DNA of 11,554 bases from assembly GCA_029858165.1 (NCBI GenBank), contig JAOUFO010000031.1:1-11554 (forward strand), written 5' to 3'. The notes under the pieces were generated by a model. The model was not told the origin of the DNA and made no database searches. It saw only the letters and a list, made by a program, of their open reading frames with translations. The DNA comes from Deltaproteobacteria bacterium (GTDB taxonomy: Bacteria > SAR324 > JACQKK01). Positions within the stretch are counted from its first letter, which is position 1. The number at the start of each line of letters is the position of its first letter. The position numbers were made by a program, and so were the translations under genes. Shown here in pieces: positions 5,764 to 11,554 of this stretch.

Positions 5764-7419
5764 GTGACCCCTAAAGTTTGGAACCCCCTCATCCCCGGAA
5801 TGAGAGTGCTGGTTTGGCTGCTAATCCTCTTTTTGGCGGCATCTGTTTCGCCAGCCGTATCGCCGGTCCTGGCCCAGGAAACCAACAAAGCCAAAGCCGA
5901 GGAGGCCTATCAAAAAGGGATGGCCCTGCAAAAAAAACACCGGACCCCGGAGGCGATGACGGCCTATCAGGAAGCCCTGACCCTAAACCCCTACCATGCA
6001 CGGGCACATTATGAAATCGGCTGGAGCCATTGGGTGTTGGGGGAATGGAAAGAGGTGGTGCGCCATTTTGAAATCGCCCAACAGCTAAAGGCCGATGTGC
6101 CCGAACTGGCCGTGTACCTTCAAAAAGCAAAAGACAACCTTCATGGCCGCCTGGCCCCCCTGGTTCACCCTTCCATGGCCCTGCGGGCAACCGGCCCGGC
6201 GGGGAAAAAACCGGCGGACGGGGGCAAGGGTCTGACCCTGCAACTGACAGCCCGGTTTCAAAACTACAACCCCGCCCCGGAGTCTCCCACCGACCGGTTT
6301 GACCCCTATGTGGCCTCCCCCAAATCCGCCTGGTTTTCCCCCGATGGGCGCAGGGTGTATGTCAACGCCCTGGAAGGGTTTGTGACCCTGGTGTTTGATG
6401 GCCGCACCCTAAAACGGCTGGGGATGATCTCCCATCAGTTCGGTCCCCCGGAAGCCCCCCTGTTTGCCGCCAACGGCCCCCACCTCCATTGGGGCGGCTC
6501 GCCCCCGGACCACAGCGGGGCCGCCTTTAACCGGTTTTCCGGCAAGCCGGTGGAATTCGCCCACACCCACGGGGGGCGGTATTTGTGGATTTCCTATTAC
6601 CGGCGGGATTGGGACGGGTTAAGCCAAAGCGCATCGGCGGTGGCCATTGTGGATACGAAAACCGATACCATCGTGCGGGTGATGGATACGGGGCTGATTC
6701 CCAAATGGATGGCGGTTTCTCCCGATGGGCGCTATCTGGCAGTGATTCACTGGGGGGACAACACCGTGGGGCTGGTGGATATCCGGGGGGATGACCCGGC
6801 CAAGTTCAGCCACGAAGGATTGATTGTGGTGGAACACCGGCTGACCTTGAAGCCGGGGGCCAAGGTCAACCGGGACCATGTATGCGGGTTTTGTTTGCGG
6901 GGAGCGGTGTTTACGGCGGACAGCCGTCATTTGCTGGTGGCCCGCATGGGGGGCGGCGGCATTGCCGTGTTGGATGTGGAAGGCCGCAAGCTGGTGGCCA
7001 CCGTGTTCGGGATGCCCCCCACCCCGCGCCATTTGGTGCTTTCTCCCGATGGGCAAACCCTGTATGTGGGGTCCAATTCCAGCGGCTATGTATCGGCGTA
7101 CCGCACCCAGGAGCTGTTGGATGCGGCCCAACGCCGCCAACACGACCTGGAGCCTTTGCGGAAAACCCATGTGGGGGTGGGGGCGCGCACCATCGGGTTG
7201 TCACCGGATGGCCGCTGGGTATATGCCGCGGTAAACCTGGAAAGCAAGGTGGTGGTGCTGGAAGCCAAAACCCTGGCCAAATGGCTGGAAATCCCCGCCG
7301 ACTCTTTCCCTGTGGGGCTGGATGTGTCTCCCGATCACCGGCAGGTGTGGGTTACCTCCCAGGGGCGGGACCTCCGGGGGGGGAATTCTCTGGCCATCTA
7401 CACCGTCGCCGAAGAGTAA
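5764..7419 (+). CDS. Exported TPR plus YVTN/SPDG beta-propeller protein
   Basis: 551 residues from this start. A hydrophobic signal (about 13-37, RVLVWLLILFLAASVSPAVS) ends in VLAQ, so export to the periplasm is likely. Two TPR-like helical pairs follow at about 42-110 (EEAYQKGMAL...AYQEALTLNP, then AHYEIGWSHWVLGEW). After a linker, a beta-propeller fills the rest, shown by recurring strands: WFSPDGRRVYV (190), VSPDGRYLAV (318), FTADSRHLLV (383), LSPDGQTLYV (426), LSPDGRWVYA (479) and VSPDHRQVWV (521). At least six blades are visible. A CGFC motif sits at 374-377. GTG5764 was chosen because AAGAAGG lies 6 nt upstream; ATG5716 (567 aa) and ATG5800 are alternatives. The protein probably scaffolds other envelope proteins, with TPR for binding and the propeller as platform. 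Residues for catalysis are not apparent. It lies downstream of the barrel gene on the same strand, but 231 nt away. Confidence 0.82.
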   Translation: MTPKVWNPLIPGMRVLVWLLILFLAASVSPAVSPVLAQETNKAKAEEAYQKGMALQKKHRTPEAMTAYQEALTLNPYHARAHYEIGWSHWVLGEWKEVVRHFEIAQQLKADVPELAVYLQKAKDNLHGRLAPLVHPSMALRATGPAGKKPADGGKGLTLQLTARFQNYNPAPESPTDRFDPYVASPKSAWFSPDGRRVYVNALEGFVTLVFDGRTLKRLGMISHQFGPPEAPLFAANGPHLHWGGSPPDHSGAAFNRFSGKPVEFAHTHGGRYLWISYYRRDWDGLSQSASAVAIVDTKTDTIVRVMDTGLIPKWMAVSPDGRYLAVIHWGDNTVGLVDIRGDDPAKFSHEGLIVVEHRLTLKPGAKVNRDHVCGFCLRGAVFTADSRHLLVARMGGGGIAVLDVEGRKLVATVFGMPPTPRHLVLSPDGQTLYVGSNSSGYVSAYRTQELLDAAQRRQHDLEPLRKTHVGVGARTIGLSPDGRWVYAAVNLESKVVVLEAKTLAKWLEIPADSFPVGLDVSPDHRQVWVTSQGRDLRGGNSLAIYTVAEE

Positions 7420-7442
7420 GCGGCAGACTCTTTTGAGCAGGG

Positions 7443-7459
7443 CCGCAAGCCGCGGTTTT
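7443..7459 (+). terminator. Weak terminator candidate after the propeller gene
   Basis: CCGC (7443-7446), a 5-nt loop and GCGG (7452-7455) are followed by TTTT, 24 nt past the stop codon. The stem is only 4 bp plus a possible G-T pair, so position is the main support. Confidence 0.35.
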
Positions 7460-7585
7460 ACAAAGCAAACCTTTCGGCGAATATCCGGCAGGCCGGTTGG
7501 ATGGGGTGTTGATGTTTGGCAAAGTCAGCGGGGAATGAGGCCAGTTGCCTGACTAAAGATCGCGGGGAATCCCTGGGCGGCGGAA

Positions 7586-7603
7586 AGGCCTCCAAGAAGG
7601 CCT
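7586..7603. repeat. Small hairpin in the convergent spacer
   Basis: Two copies of AGGCCT (7586-7591, 7598-7603) are self-complementary and can pair around a 6-nt loop. Only TTTCC follows on the minus strand, so terminator function for rpsU is weakly supported. The 300-nt spacer 7420-7719 between the convergent propeller and rpsU genes otherwise shows nothing I can call. A 23-codon plus-strand ORF at 7621-7692 is too short to support. Confidence 0.3.
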
Positions 7604-7719
7604 GCGGAAAGGGGGCTGTGATGGGAAGGATGCAGGTGAAGTTGCGGCGTGGGAAGTTTTCGGCCCGTAAGGCGATTGCAGGGGAGGCGTGATCTGGTTT
7701 GCCGCCCCCCCTGAAAGAA

Positions 7720-7926
7720 TCAGCGTTCCATCCGCTCCCGCTCACGGCGGGCTTCTTTTTTGCGCATTTTTTCCGCCTGGGCCCGCTTCAGCCGCTTGGC
7801 CATGGAAGGTTTGATGAAAAACTTGCGGCGGGAGAGTTCCTTAAACAATCCTTCCTTGATCAGTTTGCGCTTAAGGTCCCGGATGGCCCGGTCTACCTGG
7901 TCGTTGTTTACTTTAACTTCAATCAT
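7720..7926 (-). CDS. rpsU: 30S ribosomal protein S21
   Basis: 68 residues, typical for bS21. It begins MIEVKVNNDQVDRAIRDLKR with the family's helix-forming pattern, continues KLIKEGLFKELSRRKFF, and ends in a strongly basic tail (RKKEARRERERMER) that contacts 16S rRNA. S21 sits near the 3' end of 16S rRNA, around the anti-Shine-Dalgarno region, and helps initiation. ATG7926 is fixed by homology; no clear Shine-Dalgarno precedes it, though S21 genes are often unusual in that respect. The frame is open further upstream to 8115, but that stretch does not resemble S21. The gene stands alone, convergent with the propeller gene and divergent from pheS. The 7927-8334 spacer is AT-rich near rpsU and should hold both promoters, but no boxes stand out. 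Confidence 0.95.
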   Translation of the reverse strand: MIEVKVNNDQVDRAIRDLKRKLIKEGLFKELSRRKFFIKPSMAKRLKRAQAEKMRKKEARRERERMER

Positions 7927-8277
7927 CGGACGGCTTTCTGTGTGTGCTGTTGATTGTTGGAGGTTGATTGTGGATTTTGTAAAAAACTCAGATATTGCAA
8001 AAAACAGACTGAAAAATTGAATTTGTTCGGTCAATCCCCGCTTTCTGGCCCAGGCCGACCATTCATCTTTCAAAACAGAACTTTCGCCCCGTTTTCCAGG
8101 GTTTCTGCTTTTCAAGAGACACGGTTTTTTATGAAGGATTGAACCGGAACACTCTTTTTAGCACACCCCCGGAGCGAAAACAAGCCTGTGCCGCAGGGTT
8201 ATCCTTGCCTGATGGGAAGCCATCCGCTAATAATAATGGATTCATGCCGGACGATTGAATCCGCAGGGGCCGCCGCC

Positions 8278-8320
8278 GGTGTTTCCACGGGACGGTGTTT
8301 CCACATAACCCTGGTGTTTC
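8278..8320 (+). repeat. Three direct repeats of GGTGTTTC in the pheS leader
   Basis: GGTGTTTC occurs at 8278, 8294 and 8313. The first two copies extend to GGTGTTTCCAC, and spacing is 16 and 19 nt. They lie just upstream of the terminator-like hairpin before pheS. They could be a binding site or part of a leader RNA. Reading frames through them give no run of phenylalanine codons. Confidence 0.4.
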
Positions 8321-8334
8321 AACCACCCACAGCC

Positions 8335-8365
8335 GGGCGACCCTCAAAGGGCGCCCTTTATTTAT
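8335..8365 (+). terminator. Terminator-like hairpin before pheS (possible attenuator)
   Basis: GGGCG, bulged A and CCC (8335-8343) pair with GGGCGCCC (8349-8356) around loop TCAAA, giving 8 GC-rich pairs. TTTATTTAT follows at 8357-8365. The hairpin ends 41 nt before the pheS start. No gene ends shortly upstream on this strand, so a conditional terminator (attenuator) in the pheST leader is more likely than the terminator of another transcript. No Phe-rich leader peptide with a credible start was found. Confidence 0.6.
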
Positions 8366-8397
8366 CATCAGCACCCTATCCATTATTGGCAAAACAG

Positions 8398-9420
8398 ATG
8401 CTTGAATCGTTGGACAGCCTTCAAAAAGAGGCCATGGAATCCCTGGACCGCGTGGCCGGATTGGAAGAACTTCCGGTGTGGTACCGGGAATGGCTGGGCC
8501 GCAAAGGGCGGGTGACGGACCTTTCCCGGGGGCTGGGGGGGCTTTCTCCTGAGGAGCGGCCCCAGGCCGGTCAGAGGATCAACCAGATCAAACAAGGGTT
8601 GGAACAAGCCTTTGAGGCTCATCAGCAGGCCATTGAAAACCGGGCCTTGGAGGCCTCGCTGGGGTCCGAGGCGTTGGACATCACCCTGCCGGGCCGTCCC
8701 CTGGCCCCCGGCCATCTGCACCTGACCACCCAGACCTTGCGCCGCCTGCGCCAGATTTTTGCCGAAATGGGGTTTCAGGTGTTTGAAACCCCGGAGGTGG
8801 AAACCGATGAAATGAATTTTGAAATGCTGAACATCCCCCCCTACCACCCGGCCCGGGATATGTGGGATACCTTTTGGGTCAACGACCAGGTTGTATTGCG
8901 CACCCACACCTCTCCGGGGCAGATCCGTTGCATGCGCCAATCCAAGGGGCAGCCCATCCGGGTGATTCTGCCCGGCAAGTGCTACCGGTATGAAGCCATC
9001 ACCCCCCGTTCGGAACATCAGTTTTTTCAGATGGAAGGGCTGGTGGTGGGCCACAGCATCCGCATGACGGACCTTATCGGCACCATCCGGGATTTCATCC
9101 GCAAAATGTACGGCGAATCCCGCAAACTGCGCATCCGGGGCAGTTACTTTCCGTTCACCGAACCCAGCATAGAGGTGGATATGGACTGCATGTTGTGCCG
9201 GGGCAAAGGGTGCCGGGTTTGCAAACACACCGGCTGGCTGGAGGTGGGGGGGGCAGGGATGGTCCATCCGGTGGTGCTGCAAAACGGCGGCTATGACCCG
9301 GAGGAATGGAGTGGATTCGCCTTTGGCATGGGGGTGGAGCGGCCTGCAATGCTGCATCACCGCATAGAAGACATTCGCTTTTTTTACGGCAACGACCTGC
9401 GGTTCCTGCGCCAGTTTTAA
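8398..9420 (+). CDS. pheS: Phenylalanyl-tRNA synthetase alpha subunit
   Basis: 340 residues, normal length for bacterial PheS, the catalytic subunit of the (alpha-beta)2 enzyme that charges tRNA-Phe. Residues 1-85 form the N-terminal coiled coil that binds tRNA. The class II catalytic core follows: FEMLNIPPYHPARDMWDTFW (141-160), LRTHTSPGQIRCM (167-179), motif 2 CYRYEAITPRSEHQFFQMEG (195-214) and motif 3 FAFGMGVERPAML (307-319). A four-cysteine C-x2-C-x4-C-x2-C motif (Cys264, 267, 272, 275) lies in CMLCRGKGCRVC, as in the zinc-binding type of PheS. In motif 3, Pro316 replaces the usual Leu after the conserved Arg. ATG8398 was chosen from protein length; there is no clear Shine-Dalgarno, and the frame is open to 8188. 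pheT follows 117 nt later. Confidence 0.97.
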   Translation: MLESLDSLQKEAMESLDRVAGLEELPVWYREWLGRKGRVTDLSRGLGGLSPEERPQAGQRINQIKQGLEQAFEAHQQAIENRALEASLGSEALDITLPGRPLAPGHLHLTTQTLRRLRQIFAEMGFQVFETPEVETDEMNFEMLNIPPYHPARDMWDTFWVNDQVVLRTHTSPGQIRCMRQSKGQPIRVILPGKCYRYEAITPRSEHQFFQMEGLVVGHSIRMTDLIGTIRDFIRKMYGESRKLRIRGSYFPFTEPSIEVDMDCMLCRGKGCRVCKHTGWLEVGGAGMVHPVVLQNGGYDPEEWSGFAFGMGVERPAMLHHRIEDIRFFYGNDLRFLRQF

Positions 9421-9537
9421 CAGCCCCAACCCCCCGGTTTCTGATTTAACCCGGATTTTCAAATGGGAATGGGAAGATAAAGAACATTCAGGTTCAGCCC
9501 AGGTTCCCAACCAACTTCAACCAGTCGGATGACCCCC

Positions 9538-11554
9538 ATGGCTTTGCGTGTACCCTTAAAATGGCTTCAGGATTATGTGGATGTGGTGCTTTCTCCCCAG
9601 GAACTGGCCGAGCGGCTGACGGTGGCGGGGCTTGAGGTGGAATCGGTCACCTCCATCGGGGCGGATTGGGACCGGGATACCCTGGTGGTGGGGGAGGTGA
9701 AATCTGTGGCTCCGCATCCGGATGCGGACCGGTTGTGCCTGGTGACGGTGGACCGCGTCCAACAGGACCGCCAAAGTGCGGACCCGTCGGCGGCTCTCAT
9801 CACGGTGGTCACCGGCGCCCCCAATCTGGTGGCGTTTGTCAAAACCCCCCTGCCCTCCCAACCCTTAAAGGTGGCCCTGGCCCTGGTGGGGGCGGAAGTG
9901 ATAGACGGCCATTCTGATGACGGCCGCAAAATCAAACTGAAACCGGCCAAACTGCGGGGAGTACCCTCTGAGGGAATGGTGTGTTCCGAATACGAACTGG
10001 GATTGAGCCAGGAACACGAAGGCATTTTGTTTTTGCCCCCGGATGCCCCCACCGGCACCCCCCTGGCCGATTACCTGGGGGATAGTGTGTTGGAATTTGA
10101 TATAAAGGGAGGGTTTGCCCACCTGCAAAGCATTTTTGGCATCGCCCGAGAGGTGGCCGCCCTGACCGGCCAGTCCTTGCGCCGGGAGGTGATGGAACAC
10201 GCCGCCGGAATCCAAACCACCCCCGCCCCCGGATTTGTGAAGCTGCAAATAGAAGACCCCGCCCTGTGCCCCCGGTATGTGGCGGTGCTGGTGGAAGGCA
10301 TCCAAATGGGGCCTTCCCCGTTTTGGATGCAGCAGCGGATTCTCCGGGCCGGGATGCGACCCATCAATGCCGTGGTGGACATCACCAATTATGTGATGCT
10401 GGAGCTGGGTCAGCCCCTGCACGCCTTTGACCTCCAGAAATTGCGGCCCCAGGGGGGGGACAAACTCCCTCTGGTCCATATCCGACCGGCCCGCCAGGGG
10501 GAGCACCTGACCACCCTGGACGGGAATAAACGGACCCTGGACACCCAAATGGTGGTGATTGCCGATGGGGGAGGCCCCATTTCCATCGCCGGGGTGATGG
10601 GGGGCAGTGAAAGCGAAGTGACCGATTCCACCACCTCGGTGTTGTTGGAATCGGCCAATTTTGAATTTTTAAACAACCGGCGCACCAGTCAGATGTTAAA
10701 ACTGCGCACGGAAGCCAGCGACCGGTTCGGCAAAAACCTGGATGGGGACCAATGCCTGCCTGCCGCCATGCGGGCCGCCGCTTTGTTGGTCCAGTTGTGC
10801 GGGGGGCGGATATCCGGTGAGGCGGGGGAACTCCACCCGGCTCCCGTCCACCGGGAGTCCATCCGCCTGCCCCACGGGTTTATCCACCGTCTGCTGGGCA
10901 TAGACATTCCCCCTGATCAGGTGGAACGGATTTTGACCGACCTGGAATTTGGCCTGACCCCCGGGGACCAGGGTTGGCAGGTGACCCCCCCCAGCCACCG
11001 GAAAGATGTGACCCGCCCGGCCGATTTGGTGGAGGAGGTGGCCCGGGTGTACGGATACGACCGGATGATCCCCACCCTGGTGGCCGATGAGCTTCCCCCC
11101 CAGCGGCGCAACATCCCCCTGGACGGAGCCGAACGGGTGCGGGATATCCTTACCGGATGCGGCCTGGACGAAATCATCACCTATTCCATCATCAGCCGGG
11201 ATGATGACGCCCGGCTGCACCCTGACGGGAGCGCCCCGGAAGAAGGCGAATATGTGCCGTTGAAAAACCCGTTGCAGGCCGACAAAGCCCACCTGCGCCG
11301 CAGGCTGTTGGCCGAAGGGTTGAACACCATGCGCAACAACCTGCGGTTTTTAAACCGGGTGGCCCTGTTTGAGGTGGGCACCGTGTTCCACCCCCAGGCG
11401 GGGGAGGTGCTGCCCCGCGAAACGCGCCGGGTGATGGCCCTGATGACCGGCCCAAGAGTGCCGGACACCTGGACCGCCCCCCGCAAACGGGAGCTGTTTG
11501 ATTTTTACGATATGAAAGGGGTGGCGGAATCGTTGCTGGATGGATTGGAAATAG
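9538..11554 (+). CDS. pheT: Phenylalanyl-tRNA synthetase beta subunit, cut at its 3' end by the window
   Basis: 672 residues are visible of about 800 expected; the frame is open to the window edge. Domains in order: N-terminal MALRVPLKWLQDYVD; the OB-fold tRNA-binding domain from about 40 (VVGEVKSVAPHPDADRLCLV); the B3/B4 editing region with RPINAVVDITNYVMLELGQP and HAFD (about 275-302); the B5 region with GVMGGSESEV and RTSQMLKLRTEASDRFG; and EEVARVYGYDRM, typical of the catalytic-like core. The C-terminal anticodon-binding domain lies beyond the window. One site is odd: the segment usually carrying NR-x-D before GVAREVAA reads GGFAHLQSIFGIAREVAALT (191-210), so the Asn-Arg-x-Asp motif is absent. 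Translation starts at ATG9538 without a strong Shine-Dalgarno. It is presumably co-transcribed with pheS. Confidence 0.97.
   Translation, partial: MALRVPLKWLQDYVDVVLSPQELAERLTVAGLEVESVTSIGADWDRDTLVVGEVKSVAPHPDADRLCLVTVDRVQQDRQSADPSAALITVVTGAPNLVAFVKTPLPSQPLKVALALVGAEVIDGHSDDGRKIKLKPAKLRGVPSEGMVCSEYELGLSQEHEGILFLPPDAPTGTPLADYLGDSVLEFDIKGGFAHLQSIFGIAREVAALTGQSLRREVMEHAAGIQTTPAPGFVKLQIEDPALCPRYVAVLVEGIQMGPSPFWMQQRILRAGMRPINAVVDITNYVMLELGQPLHAFDLQKLRPQGGDKLPLVHIRPARQGEHLTTLDGNKRTLDTQMVVIADGGGPISIAGVMGGSESEVTDSTTSVLLESANFEFLNNRRTSQMLKLRTEASDRFGKNLDGDQCLPAAMRAAALLVQLCGGRISGEAGELHPAPVHRESIRLPHGFIHRLLGIDIPPDQVERILTDLEFGLTPGDQGWQVTPPSHRKDVTRPADLVEEVARVYGYDRMIPTLVADELPPQRRNIPLDGAERVRDILTGCGLDEIITYSIISRDDDARLHPDGSAPEEGEYVPLKNPLQADKAHLRRRLLAEGLNTMRNNLRFLNRVALFEVGTVFHPQAGEVLPRETRRVMALMTGPRVPDTWTAPRKRELFDFYDMKGVAESLLDGLEI

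Noticed and set aside
7621..7692. 23-codon basic ORF (MGRMQVKLRRGKFSARKA...)
   Set aside because: Too short to support from one sequence, and its spacing to a G-rich ribosome binding site is ambiguous.
7954..8142. Plus-strand ORF ending in a phenylalanine-rich stretch, a possible pheS leader peptide
   Set aside because: It needs a TTG start without a Shine-Dalgarno, lies about 190 nt before the terminator-like hairpin, and overlaps the AT-rich upstream region of rpsU where TTT codons arise by chance.
8278..8365. T-box riboswitch ahead of pheS
   Set aside because: No T-box sequence (AGGGTGGNACCGCG type) or specifier stem is recognisable.

Overview
The window looks like ordinary chromosome from a Gram-negative bacterium. 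Evidence for an outer membrane is a lipoprotein signal with a lipobox and an Omp85-type beta-barrel protein, and a membrane-anchored cytochrome c points to respiration. The DNA is moderately GC-rich, with many G and C homopolymer runs inside genes. I cannot name the genus. The short PheS with a four-cysteine zinc-type motif and a PheT with an unusual B3/B4 motif suggest a deep or poorly sampled lineage rather than a gammaproteobacterium.

Left part (1-3051), all genes on the minus strand. A membrane-anchored monohaem cytochrome c (993-1505) is followed by a receiver plus cyclic-nucleotide-binding protein (75-881), which ends in a terminator hairpin (12-35). To the right is a stem-loop-rich intergenic region (1790-1980), then a predicted lipoprotein (1979-2770) and a 39-residue single-pass membrane protein (2932-3051) with a very good ribosome binding site. 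The hairpin at 1790-1805 is an inverted copy of the terminator at 20-35. The two stem-loops that follow have identical architecture, and three of their base pairs differ by compensatory changes. This is the least ordinary structure in the window.

Middle part (3282-7419), plus strand. A tRNA-Asn(GTT) has its own consensus promoter. A TetR-family repressor follows, with a palindromic operator placed between the -35 and -10 boxes of its own promoter. Next are an Omp85-like outer-membrane barrel protein lacking visible POTRA domains, probably co-transcribed with tetR, and a secreted TPR plus YVTN/SPDG beta-propeller protein. The likely theme is an envelope module under a ligand-responsive repressor, but the ligand and function are unknown.

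Right part (7720-11554). rpsU (ribosomal protein S21) is on the minus strand. Diverging from it is pheS-pheT for phenylalanyl-tRNA synthetase, with pheT cut by the window end. pheS is not preceded by rplT here; instead a terminator-like hairpin lies just upstream of its start, which suggests attenuation. I see no CRISPR array, no transposase and no integrase. Most of the window is conventional, and no clear new multi-gene system is evident.
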